Below are positions 26,204 through 33,894 of a stretch of 64,000 nt of DNA, one piece after another. Numbering within the stretch: the stretch's first letter is position 1; every line of letters begins with the position of its first letter. A model generated the notes under the pieces. That model had not been told where the DNA came from. It saw nothing but the letters and a program-made list of their open reading frames with translations, and made no database searches. A program made the position numbers and the translations under genes. The DNA comes from Streptomyces iranensis. GTDB taxonomy: Bacteria; Actinomycetota; Actinomycetes; Streptomycetales; Streptomycetaceae. Location of the stretch: NCBI RefSeq assembly GCF_017874715.1, contig NZ_JAGGLR010000001.1, forward strand, positions 558,001 to 622,000. Reading direction: 5' to 3'.

Positions 26204-26373
26204 TGAGTGAGAAACGCGAGTCCTCTTGATTCGCGCCGCCGTAGGGTGGTGTGGATCCCGCGCGGCGGGCCGGAAAGCCGTGTGGCTGTCGGCCGCGATG
26301 GACCACGCCGGCACCGTGCTGGGGCAACGGCCGATCGCCGACAAGGCCCCTGGGTTTCCCGTTGCCCTTGGCT

Positions 26374-26389
26374 GTGGACAATGAGCAAC
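26374..26389 (+). promoter_or_regulatory. Cluster promoter motif, site B
   Basis: GTGGACAATGAGCAAC, 112 bp upstream of the first peptide start. A GTTGCCC at 26361-26367 forms an imperfect inverted repeat with GAGCAAC. Sites A and B face away from each other in the divergent promoter. Confidence 0.7.
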
Positions 26390-26501
26390 ACCTGGATTCG
26401 CCTGACGACGGTGTGCCAGAGTTTCGAGCGAAGGCAGGGCAGCTCGTAATTGACCAGCAATTCGATTGAAGCTGCCCCTCGTTTAGAGAGAGGAGAGTGA
26501 C

Positions 26502-26564
26502 ATGCGTAAGCACATCGTGCTCCTGCGCCCGCGCCTTGACAAGATCAAGACCAGGACGCGCTGA
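26502..26564 (+). CDS. Tiny cationic peptide gene (candidate precursor or leader peptide)
   Basis: A 20-codon gene encodes MRKHIVLLRPRLDKIKTRTR and ends in TGA, with AGAGAGGAGAG just before the ATG, one of the best ribosome sites in the region. The peptide has a short hydrophobic segment, an RPRL element and a strongly basic C-terminus, with no Cys and no acidic residue except one Asp. It is the first gene of the operon. The M16 peptidase starts 11 bp later and an ABC exporter follows, which fits a peptide substrate that is cut and exported. It could instead be a translated leader that couples or attenuates the operon. The second tiny gene at 32645 shares the RPR-L-K pattern. Confidence 0.6.
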   Translation: MRKHIVLLRPRLDKIKTRTR

Positions 26565-26575
26565 ATAGTGCCTTG

Positions 26576-27844
26576 ATGAGTGGGGGCGTCACCGCGTTAT
26601 ACGCGGGGCGCCCCTACCCATTTTTCATGCAACCGGTAGCCCAACGAGGTGGTCACTTGCTCGAGCAGCTTTCAACTCATCTGGTCGTCGATGACAGGCT
26701 CCGGACGGCCGGGATATGCCTGGCGGTCGACTACGGTGCCCGGAACGACCCGGATGGCCGGGGCGGGCTCGCGCACTGCCTCGAACACCTCTTGATGGCC
26801 TACCCCGTGAACGCCGGCACGTCCCTCTGCGAGCATGTCGAACGTCTTGGCGGCAGCGCCAACGCCGAGACGGGCCTGGAACATATGCTCTTCCACGCCC
26901 AGGTCCTCGCCGAGGACACCGAGAAGGTCCTCGCCCTGTTGCAGGACGCGATCTGGCGTCCGCAACACGACGCCGATCTGGTGGCCTCCGAGCTCGAGGT
27001 CGTACTGCAGGAACTGGCAGCGGCCGCCGCCGATCCCTTGGACGTCGTGCAAGACGCCTTCCTCACCGACCTCTTTCCCGGCCACCCGCTGGGCCGTCCG
27101 GTGGGCGGCTCCGTCGACGAGGTGCGCTCGCTCGGCATCGCCGACATCGACACCGGACACCAGGAGTACTTCCTGCCGAGCCGGTGCGCGCTCGTGGTCG
27201 TAGCGCCCGAGGCTCCCGCCGGTCTGCCGGCCGGCGCCACCGTCGGTGGACCCCTGAGCGCCGCGCCTCGCCGCACCGTGCCACAGCCCTTGGGCAGGGT
27301 CGCCCATCGCCCGCCGGCCTGGCCGGATGCGTTCACCTGGGTATCGGTGGGGGGACGCTCCGCGGCTGCCGACGCGCCCGGAAGCCATAGCTACCAGGTC
27401 CTCGCCGAACTGTTCGGCGGCAGTCCTTCCTCGCCCCTCTACCGGAAGCTGCGGGGCGAGCGGGGTCTCGCGTACTCGTTCCAGGCATGGCACCGCGGCT
27501 ACACCGAGGCAGGTGCCTGGCGGGTCCTGGTCGGTACCGACGCGGGGAAGGGCGAGGAGGTCGTCGATGTGGTGATCGAGGCGCTCGGCGAAATGGCCCG
27601 CGGCGGCCCGGCTCCCGACGATCTGCTCGCTGCCCGCAAACAGGCCCGCAGCAAGATCCGCTTCGGTCTGGAAAGCCCCCTGGACCACGCGCGGTTGCTG
27701 GCACGGCAACGTGTGGCCGATCCGTCGTGGACGGCTGAGGGCGAAGAGGCCGCCCTGGCGGCGGTGACCGCGGAGGAGATCGCCGCGTCGGCGGCGAACA
27801 TCCTGGACGACCTGGTGGTCACCATCCGCCCGGAGAAGTCATGA
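26576..27844 (+). CDS. M16 family zinc metallopeptidase
   Basis: 422 aa from ATG 26576 (an in-frame TTG lies one codon earlier). The inverted zinc motif HCLEH is at 67-71, with the third ligand Glu near 146 (ASELEVVLQEL). The C-terminal half carries the M16_C landmarks GGSPSSPLYRKLRGERGLAYSF. It thus has both halves of a short M16B-type subunit. M16 enzymes cut small, often basic peptides inside a closed chamber, which suits the 20-residue product of the preceding gene. It lacks a signal peptide, so it acts in the cytoplasm before export. Its 3' end overlaps the next start. Confidence 0.88.
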   Translation: MSGGVTALYAGRPYPFFMQPVAQRGGHLLEQLSTHLVVDDRLRTAGICLAVDYGARNDPDGRGGLAHCLEHLLMAYPVNAGTSLCEHVERLGGSANAETGLEHMLFHAQVLAEDTEKVLALLQDAIWRPQHDADLVASELEVVLQELAAAAADPLDVVQDAFLTDLFPGHPLGRPVGGSVDEVRSLGIADIDTGHQEYFLPSRCALVVVAPEAPAGLPAGATVGGPLSAAPRRTVPQPLGRVAHRPPAWPDAFTWVSVGGRSAAADAPGSHSYQVLAELFGGSPSSPLYRKLRGERGLAYSFQAWHRGYTEAGAWRVLVGTDAGKGEEVVDVVIEALGEMARGGPAPDDLLAARKQARSKIRFGLESPLDHARLLARQRVADPSWTAEGEEAALAAVTAEEIAASAANILDDLVVTIRPEKS

Positions 27845-28704
27845 GCACCGGCCTGGACATGTATTTGCGCGGCGCCGAGGAGGCCGGTCTGCTCGGACGG
27901 TTCGCCGGGTCGCCCTATGTCGCGGGCTCCTACGAGGAACCGGTTCGCGGCGAACTCCAGTACCTCGTCACCTACGTCGATCCGGACCTGGCGGCCTCCT
28001 GCGCATGGTGGGCCGAGCTGCCCGGGATCGCCCGTACGGCCGACCCGGCCACGCGGGCCGTGGTGGCCCGCGTCCCGTCGGACCACCGGCCCCCGACGCC
28101 ATGGCACCGCTACCTCACCTACCTGTCCTACCACGGCGCGGCCGCCGTACCCGCCGAAGCCGGCGACCACGCACCCGACCTGCCCGAGGTCGTCCCGGCC
28201 CGGCCCGAGCACGAGGGGCTGATCGTCGCCTGGCTGGGCGTGGCGCTCTCCAACGCGGCCCTCTGCCACGGCGCCGAGGACGCGCGGCCGCAGGAGGACG
28301 TGCTGAAGAGCCTGCTGGATCACCCCGGCAGGGCCAGTTTCGTGGTGCTGCTCGACGGAGCGCCCGCGGGCCACGCCACCGTGTTCTGCGATGAGCGGGA
28401 CGACGTGACCGGCGAGCCCATCGCCGAGCTGTTCGACATTCTGGTGGAGGCCCCGCCGGCCGACCGGCGCAGAGCCACCATGGCGCTCGTCTCCGCCGCC
28501 GCACGGCATGCGGGGGCCCGGCGGCTGCCCCTGATCGGCAATGTCGTCCACACCCTCACCGGCGAGGTTGACCCGGGTGAGCGAGTCGTCGCCGCCCTGA
28601 GGTCTCAGGGCTGGCGTCCCGACCATGTGATGTGGTGGCTCGCGCTGGATGAGCCGACAAGGGCCGCGGGCACCTCCGCGCATCGTGAGGACACCGGGCG
28701 GTGA
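27841..28704 (+). CDS. GNAT-like N-acetyltransferase (tentative)
   Basis: 287 aa, starting as ATGA over the M16 stop. The region ~155-275 looks like a GNAT domain: ASFVVLLDGAPAGHATVFCD, then IAELFDILVEAPPADRRRAT, a helix, and LPLIGNVVH. The canonical acetyl-CoA loop R/QxxGxG/A is degenerate (PADRRRA). The N-terminal 120 residues are unrecognised. Translational coupling to the peptidase and the ABC ATPase argues for acetylation or binding of the same peptide. Confidence 0.55.
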   Translation: MSTGLDMYLRGAEEAGLLGRFAGSPYVAGSYEEPVRGELQYLVTYVDPDLAASCAWWAELPGIARTADPATRAVVARVPSDHRPPTPWHRYLTYLSYHGAAAVPAEAGDHAPDLPEVVPARPEHEGLIVAWLGVALSNAALCHGAEDARPQEDVLKSLLDHPGRASFVVLLDGAPAGHATVFCDERDDVTGEPIAELFDILVEAPPADRRRATMALVSAAARHAGARRLPLIGNVVHTLTGEVDPGERVVAALRSQGWRPDHVMWWLALDEPTRAAGTSAHREDTGR

Positions 28705-29660
28705 CCGCTGTACGCGTGCGCGGGCTGACGCGCGCCTACCCCGCGCGGAAGGGCTCCGACGGCCGTCCGCACCTCGCGCTCGACGCATTCGACCTGACCG
28801 TCGAACGCGGCGAGATACACGGCTTGCTGGGCCCGAACGGAGCGGGCAAGACGACGCTGTGCCGCATTCTGTGCACGGTCCTGCTGCCGACCAGCGGCAC
28901 CGCGGAGGTGCTGGGGCACGATGTACTGGCCGAGGCCGACGCGGTCCGCCGGTCCATCGGGATCGTCTTCGGCGGCGAGCGGGGGCTGTACGGCCGGCTG
29001 ACGGCCACGCAGAACCTGTGCTTCTGGGCGGCACTGTACGGGCTCAGCGGCCGGGACCTGCACAGCCGTGTCGATATGCTGCTCGCCCGCATGGGGCTGG
29101 GCGATCGGGCCCACGACCGGGTCGACACCATGTCCCGCGGTATGAAGCAGCGGCTGCACATCGCCCGCGGGCTGGTCCATGACCCGTCGGTGCTGATCCT
29201 CGACGAGCCGACCATCGGCATGGACCCGGTGGCCGCCCACGCATTCCGGGAGCTGATCGAGCAGCTGCGGGCCGAGGAGCGCACCGTTTTGCTGACCACC
29301 CACGACATGCAGGAGGCGGAGGCGCTGTGCGACCGCGTCACGCTCGTGGATCATGGACAGGTCATCGTCACCGAGTCGGTCACCGAGGTGGGTTCGCTCC
29401 TGGCGCGCGGTGACCGGATCGAGGCCGCAGGCGTCCCCGACACGACGGTCCTGGCGCTGCGGAAACTGCCCGGCATCACATCGGTGGACGCCTCCGACAA
29501 CGGCACGGTGCGCGTCGTGCCGAACGCCGAATCGGGCACGGAACAGGCGCTGCGGCTGCTGGTGGACGCCGGGGTCACCCGGATCAGCACCGCCCCGCCC
29601 ACCTTGGAAGAGGTCTACCTCGGCCTGATCGGCAGCCGGGGTATGGCGGTGCGTTCATGA
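28701..29660 (+). CDS. ABC transporter ATP-binding protein (DrrA/CcmA type)
   Basis: 319 aa, GTG start overlapping the upstream stop. Walker A is GPNGAGKT, the signature is SRGMKQRL, Walker B is VLILDEP, and the H-loop is TTHDMQEAE. The C-terminal extension after residue 225 is the regulatory domain of export-type ATPases. It works with the two following permeases, most likely exporting the cluster's product. Confidence 0.93.
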   Translation: MTAVRVRGLTRAYPARKGSDGRPHLALDAFDLTVERGEIHGLLGPNGAGKTTLCRILCTVLLPTSGTAEVLGHDVLAEADAVRRSIGIVFGGERGLYGRLTATQNLCFWAALYGLSGRDLHSRVDMLLARMGLGDRAHDRVDTMSRGMKQRLHIARGLVHDPSVLILDEPTIGMDPVAAHAFRELIEQLRAEERTVLLTTHDMQEAEALCDRVTLVDHGQVIVTESVTEVGSLLARGDRIEAAGVPDTTVLALRKLPGITSVDASDNGTVRVVPNAESGTEQALRLLVDAGVTRISTAPPTLEEVYLGLIGSRGMAVRS

Positions 29661-30424
29661 AGTTGTTCCTGAACGGCTTCGTGTTCCAGCTGCGGCTGGC
29701 CCGCCGGTCGCCGGACACCTTTCAGGTCTGCGCCACCGCGCCCCTGCTGACCGTGATCTTCCTCGCCATCAACAAGTACACCGGGGCCGGGGACCTCACC
29801 AGTTTCGCGGTGGCCGCGCCCACGCTCATGTCGCTGTGGATGCTGGCGCTGTCCACCGCCGGTTCCGCGCTGACCGAGGACCGGGACCTGGGCACTCTGG
29901 AGGGTCAGATCGCCGCCCCGGCCCCGATGGAGCTGACCTTTCTCGGGCGGATGTGCTCGGTGGTCGTCGTGGGGCTGGTGGCCTTCGCCGAGTCCTGGCT
30001 GGTGGCCGGCCTGCTCTTCGGGCGCTGGCTGCCCGTCCCGCATCCCTTCGTCCTGACGGGCTGTCTGCTCGCCACCGCGGTCGCCACCGCGGGGACCGCG
30101 GGATTGCTCGCCCCGCTGTTCGTGCTCACCCCCTCGGCGCGCACCGTGCAGAACACGCTCAGCTTTCCGTTCTACCTCCTGGGCGGGGTCCTGGTCCCGG
30201 CCTCCTCATTGCCCGACTGGGTCCAGCCGGCCTCCCGTGCCATCTTCCTGTCCTGGTGTGCGGACCTGCTGCGCGACAGCCTGGCCGCGCCCCCGGTCCA
30301 TCTGCCCGCGCTGCGGCTGCTCGCAGTGCTCGCGCTCGGCGCCGTCGGCTACGGGACAGGCATGGTCCTGCTTCACCGCGTCATCATGCGAGTCCGGCGC
30401 GCCGGAACACTCTCCCAGACGTGA
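29657..30424 (+). CDS. ABC-2 type permease 1
   Basis: 255 aa with six predicted membrane helices. It starts as ATGA over the ATPase stop. It begins MKLFLNGFVFQLRLARRSPD and contains the ABC-2 conserved loop SFPFYLLGGVLVPASSLPDW. It likely forms a heterodimer with the next permease. Confidence 0.9.
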   Translation: MKLFLNGFVFQLRLARRSPDTFQVCATAPLLTVIFLAINKYTGAGDLTSFAVAAPTLMSLWMLALSTAGSALTEDRDLGTLEGQIAAPAPMELTFLGRMCSVVVVGLVAFAESWLVAGLLFGRWLPVPHPFVLTGCLLATAVATAGTAGLLAPLFVLTPSARTVQNTLSFPFYLLGGVLVPASSLPDWVQPASRAIFLSWCADLLRDSLAAPPVHLPALRLLAVLALGAVGYGTGMVLLHRVIMRVRRAGTLSQT

Positions 30425-31272
30425 AAGGTGCCGGTGTGCGCTTTACCGCGGCCGCTCCCGCTCTCCCCGCTCTGCGGCCCGCCGTGCAGGCGGCCCGCGT
30501 CGTCCGGCACAGTGCGGCCATCGCCTTCGCCGATATGCGGGCCGTCTACACCTGGAAGGTGTGGATCTTCGGCTGGCTCGGGCGGATGCTCGCACAGGTC
30601 ACGTTCTTCACCCTGCTCGCCCGCACCACGGGCAGCGAGGAGCACACCGCGTACATCGCGGTGGGCAACAGCGTCATGACGTGCGCCCTGGAGTGCATGT
30701 CCGTGGTCGCATCCACCACCTGGGAGCGGTTGTCAGGCACCCTGGTGCTGCTGTGCGCGGTCCCGGCCCGTCCGGTGTGGGTGTTCTTCGGCCGCAGCCT
30801 GCAGTGGCCGATCAGCGGCAGCGGTACGTCGCTGATCGCGCTCCTGTTCCTGGCCCCGCTGTTCGGTGTCTCCTGGCATCCCGGCCAAGTGCCCGCGCTG
30901 GTGGTGCTGGTGCCGCTCACCGCGCTGACCACCTACTGCTTCGGGCTGTTCCTGGCGGCCTTCGTGCTCAACGCCAACGGTGTGCGCAACATCGTCTCCA
31001 ACGTCGCCTACCTGCTGATGATGATCCTTTGCGGAGTCAACATCCCGGTGAGCCAATGGCCGCCGGCGGTACAGGCGGTGGCCGACATCCTCCCGCTGAC
31101 GCACAGCCTGCACGCCATCAGGCTGGTGTCCGACGGTGCCGGGGCGTCCCGGGTCCTGGGCGCGGCCGGGCTCGCCCTGCTGTGCGGCGCGGGATGGCTG
31201 CTGGGAGCGTACGTGGCCTTCAACCGCTTCATGGCCAGGGCCCGCGGCCTGGGCAGCGCCGATCTGTTCTGA
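30421..31272 (+). CDS. ABC-2 type permease 2
   Basis: 283 aa from GTG 30421, overlapping the previous stop by 4 bp (a much longer upstream frame is spurious). Six helices and the ABC-2 element NVAYLLMMILCGVNIPVSQW are visible. It is the last gene of the first operon. No hairpin terminator is clear before the next motif at 31382. Confidence 0.9.
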   Translation: MKGAGVRFTAAAPALPALRPAVQAARVVRHSAAIAFADMRAVYTWKVWIFGWLGRMLAQVTFFTLLARTTGSEEHTAYIAVGNSVMTCALECMSVVASTTWERLSGTLVLLCAVPARPVWVFFGRSLQWPISGSGTSLIALLFLAPLFGVSWHPGQVPALVVLVPLTALTTYCFGLFLAAFVLNANGVRNIVSNVAYLLMMILCGVNIPVSQWPPAVQAVADILPLTHSLHAIRLVSDGAGASRVLGAAGLALLCGAGWLLGAYVAFNRFMARARGLGSADLF

Positions 31273-31381
31273 GCGGCGGCCGCCGAACGATCTCTCGCAC
31301 ATCGCTCCGCAAGAGATCACCGGCCCCGAGGGAAGCGTCGACGATCGGGAGGACAATCTGGTGTTGCCCGGTGCCTCTGGG

Positions 31382-31397
31382 GTGGACAATGGACAAC
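31382..31397 (+). promoter_or_regulatory. Cluster promoter motif, site C
   Basis: GTGGACAATGGACAAC. A GTTGCCC at 31363-31369 precedes it, as at site B. It lies 39 bp before a nucleotidyltransferase fragment and probably drives the second operon (31631-34602). Confidence 0.65.
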
Positions 31398-31436
31398 GCA
31401 TTGAGATGAAGGGCAGTCGGCTACCACAGTTGATTC

Positions 31437-31628
31437 ATGACGTTGCACACTGCCGAGACACCGGTTTCGTCCGTCAACATCACTGTTCCAATGCAGTTCG
31501 AGTTGCTGGACGCAGATCCCGCCGACGGGTTTTCGCGCCCGCTGCACGCGGCCCGGGTAGCGCACTACACGCTGCCCGCGCGCCCGGAGAGCATTGACGG
31601 CTTCCGGGTCAGGTGCGAGGGGCATTGA
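31437..31628 (+). pseudogene. N-terminal fragment of a nucleotidyltransferase paralog
   Basis: A 63-codon frame. Residues ~22-48 (FELLDADPADGFSRPLHAAR, then VAHYTLP) align with the N-terminus of the protein at 25038-26126 (YDIFDVVPDEGLGRLMLAAR, then QAHYTLP). Both also have a PVS segment a few residues after AE near the start. Nothing matches the catalytic GDIDLL region. The fragment with its motif C looks like a decayed duplicate of the divergent gene and its promoter. It might still be translated as a small protein. Confidence 0.6.
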
Positions 31629-31630
31629 GC

Positions 31631-32635
31631 GTGGATCGGCCCGAAAGAGCGTGTGTCGTACCGGAATGGCTGAGTCGGGAGGGGCGCAAACGGGAAATTT
31701 ACGCGGGCGATCCCTACTACCGAGACGCCTGGGACGATCTGACCGCCCTCCTCGGCACCGAATGGGCTGTAGCCGATCAGCTCCATCGCGTCGCCCCGAT
31801 GATTTTGAAGCCGGACACTGTGGCCATCCGGGGCGGAGCGAGGCTGCTGGCCGCAGTGCGCGCCGCGGGCTTTGTCCCGGTTGCCTGGAGCAAGTTCCGG
31901 TTCGACCGCCATGTCACCCGCGAACTGTGGCGATACCAGCTGAACGTCGCGACCCGCGAGCGCATTGACGTGATGGACATGATCATGCCGGCGGCGGAGT
32001 CGCTGTACATCCTTCTCCGGGACACGGCGGAGTCGGGGATACCGGCCACCGCCAGACTGAGCGACATGAAAGGGCCGACTCGCCCTGAGGATCGGGAGGC
32101 ACACCACCTGAGGTGGATCGCAGGAGCGGCCCAAGCCTCGGTGCTCACGTACATTCACGTCGCGGACGAACCCGCCGACATCCTGAGGGAGCTGGGCGTC
32201 TTCTTCGAGAGCTCGGAGCGGAAGCGCCTCCTCGCCGCCCTCAACAGCCGTCAGGACGTTACGCAGCAGGTGCTGACGGCCCTGACAGAAGTCGAGGCAT
32301 GCACCGAGGCATCCGACCTGTTCTGGAATTCAGCGTTGGACAGACTGGATGCGCAGTTGTCCGGCCATCCGGACACCGCGGAATTGGCCGCGCTGCTCCA
32401 ACAGGTGCGAGCCGGCCGGAGTAAGGACTGGCAGTCGCTTCTCGCCTTGGCGGACAGGCTTGGGCTGCAGTGGTCGCATTGGGACCGGGTAGCGGTGGCA
32501 GCCCACCTGAGCGCCCGACACCTGGAGGCCGAACCAGTCATTCCTGACGTGAGCCGGTCCGCTTGGTCGGTCGACTCGCGATCTCTGGCAGTGGACCGGG
32601 TAACGGCCACGACAGGTACCACAGGAAACGGATAG
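31631..32635 (+). CDS. Nucleoside-diphosphate-kinase-like protein
   Basis: 334 aa from GTG 31631 (GAGGGG eight bases upstream). Residues ~57-192 follow the NDK fold order: LKPDTVAIRGG, then GFVPVAWSKF, LLRD, MKGPTRPED, and TYIHVADEPADILRELGVFF. The His near 176 sits where NDK has its phospho-histidine (consensus NxxHgSD), but the glycine-rich context differs. The C-terminal ~140 residues are unrecognised. A phosphoryl-transfer role or an inactive nucleotide-binding role are both possible. It is followed at 9 bp by the second tiny peptide gene. Confidence 0.62.
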   Translation: MDRPERACVVPEWLSREGRKREIYAGDPYYRDAWDDLTALLGTEWAVADQLHRVAPMILKPDTVAIRGGARLLAAVRAAGFVPVAWSKFRFDRHVTRELWRYQLNVATRERIDVMDMIMPAAESLYILLRDTAESGIPATARLSDMKGPTRPEDREAHHLRWIAGAAQASVLTYIHVADEPADILRELGVFFESSERKRLLAALNSRQDVTQQVLTALTEVEACTEASDLFWNSALDRLDAQLSGHPDTAELAALLQQVRAGRSKDWQSLLALADRLGLQWSHWDRVAVAAHLSARHLEAEPVIPDVSRSAWSVDSRSLAVDRVTATTGTTGNG

Positions 32636-32644
32636 GAGACCAGC

Positions 32645-32722
32645 ATGCACAGGTCCAGGGTGGTGTCGTTGGTCGTTCATTCTGGACGGCCGAGGGCGCT
32701 CTCGAAAGGCAGGGCAGCGTGA
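32645..32722 (+). CDS. Second tiny basic peptide gene, coupled to the HPr-kinase-like gene
   Basis: A 25-codon gene starts MHRSRVVSLVVHSGRPRALS and ends KGRAA. AGGAGACC lies just before the ATG, and the TGA overlaps the GTG of the next gene. Like the peptide at 26502 it has a basic N-terminus, a short hydrophobic segment, an RPR-(A)L element and a basic tail without Cys. It may be a paralogous precursor or a coupling leader for the downstream gene. It is too short for statistical support from coding bias. Confidence 0.5.
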   Translation: MHRSRVVSLVVHSGRPRALSKGRAA

Positions 32723-33774
32723 CTTCGCTGATCACTCCAGCCTCGGCCGAACCGGACACACATGATTACGTGCGTGACGCTCTCGGCCAACGCTACACAA
32801 TCAGGTCATCCCGGGTGATCGATCTCAACTTGTTCAAGGTTCGCGTCTCCAGCAACGTCACGGACTTCGCCGGGTACGCCTTCTACACTCGGTTCGCCCC
32901 TCCCGAGCAGGCCTGCGCATACGAGCTCGTCTTTGTAGATCTGGACCAAGACCCGATCGATCCAGCGTTGATCGAGCCCTTTGCGGACCAGGGATACCGC
33001 GCCGACCGTTTTCGCGGAGGCTCTTACATCACCCACCATTTCGGCCCACCCGCCTACCTGGTGACCCGTGGCAACCGGATCTATGTCTTCGGTCGTGAGC
33101 TGGAGCGCACTCTCTGGCCGTACTTCACCAAACGTCTGCTCACCAGCTTTGCCATCGACCATGGCCTTGTGCACCTCAAAGCCGCGGCTTTTGTCCAGCC
33201 GCAGGGTGCCACGCTGCTGTTCGGCCGCCAGAAGGGCGGCAAGACCGTCTTCCTCACCCAGGCCTGTGCCGCGGGTGCGCGGTTCCTCAGCAATACGCAT
33301 GTGCTGACAGGCGGAGCCACCGTATACGGCGTACCGTCCGCGATGCGGATCCGGAAGGGTCCGGGCTTCGACCAGCTCATCGTTTCGGGTCGGCTGGAGA
33401 AACACCTGGAAGCATCCGAATATCGGCTTGATCCCGATATGATCTTCGGTCACGAGGCGATCGCCGAAGCCACGGTCCGCAACCTGTGCGTCATCGACTA
33501 CAACCCGGACCGGACCCCCTGCTTCGACGAGGTCGGCGAGGAGCCCTTTACGGCATTCTTGGACCTCTTTGCCTGCGCGCCCGGCACCTACGGGTTGAAG
33601 GACGACATGCTCGCCCATCTGGGCAGCGACTTCTACCGATACAGTGCCGCCTTCACGGCGATGAAGCGGCGCATGAGCGAACTCGTTGGGGCAGCGCGGC
33701 GCTTCTATATAAACGCCGACATGCTCGATCCCGTGGTTCGGGACCGCACGCTGGCGCGTCTCGCGGAGCAGTGA
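32719..33774 (+). CDS. HPr kinase-like (HprK/PEPCK fold) P-loop protein
   Basis: 351 aa from GTG 32719, overlapping the peptide stop by 4 bp. The P-loop GRQKGGKT is at 169-176, preceded by a strand (GATLLF) and a His/Lys-rich segment (HGLVHLKAAAF), as in HprK-type kinases of lasso-peptide and related clusters. The N-terminal 150 residues form a companion domain. Known relatives phosphorylate a Ser of a precursor peptide. Here the partner could be the tiny peptide encoded immediately upstream, which contains Ser residues. Confidence 0.7.
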   Translation: MTSLITPASAEPDTHDYVRDALGQRYTIRSSRVIDLNLFKVRVSSNVTDFAGYAFYTRFAPPEQACAYELVFVDLDQDPIDPALIEPFADQGYRADRFRGGSYITHHFGPPAYLVTRGNRIYVFGRELERTLWPYFTKRLLTSFAIDHGLVHLKAAAFVQPQGATLLFGRQKGGKTVFLTQACAAGARFLSNTHVLTGGATVYGVPSAMRIRKGPGFDQLIVSGRLEKHLEASEYRLDPDMIFGHEAIAEATVRNLCVIDYNPDRTPCFDEVGEEPFTAFLDLFACAPGTYGLKDDMLAHLGSDFYRYSAAFTAMKRRMSELVGAARRFYINADMLDPVVRDRTLARLAEQ

Positions 33775-33894
33775 TCTGCCGATTCGCTCCCGCGGCCGTG
33801 CCCCCCGTAGCGGGATTCGGCGGCTGCGCAAAAACCGGCGGATGGTGGAGGCGGCCATTGGCTGCCACATGTCATAACAAAGGATGAAACGTCC

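Noticed and set aside
26502..26564. Cysteine-attenuator leader peptide of the common Streptomyces type
   Set aside because: It has no Cys cluster and no sulfur-metabolism gene follows, so that known leader family does not fit; a different leader role remains possible.
29836..31272. 478-codon frame suggesting a fused permease
   Set aside because: The first ~195 codons are an out-of-frame reading of permease 1; the true gene starts at GTG 30421 with a GTGA overlap.
33842..33878. Third tiny peptide (about 11 codons) before the methyltransferase
   Set aside because: Weak ribosome site, too short and without the RPR-L-K pattern.
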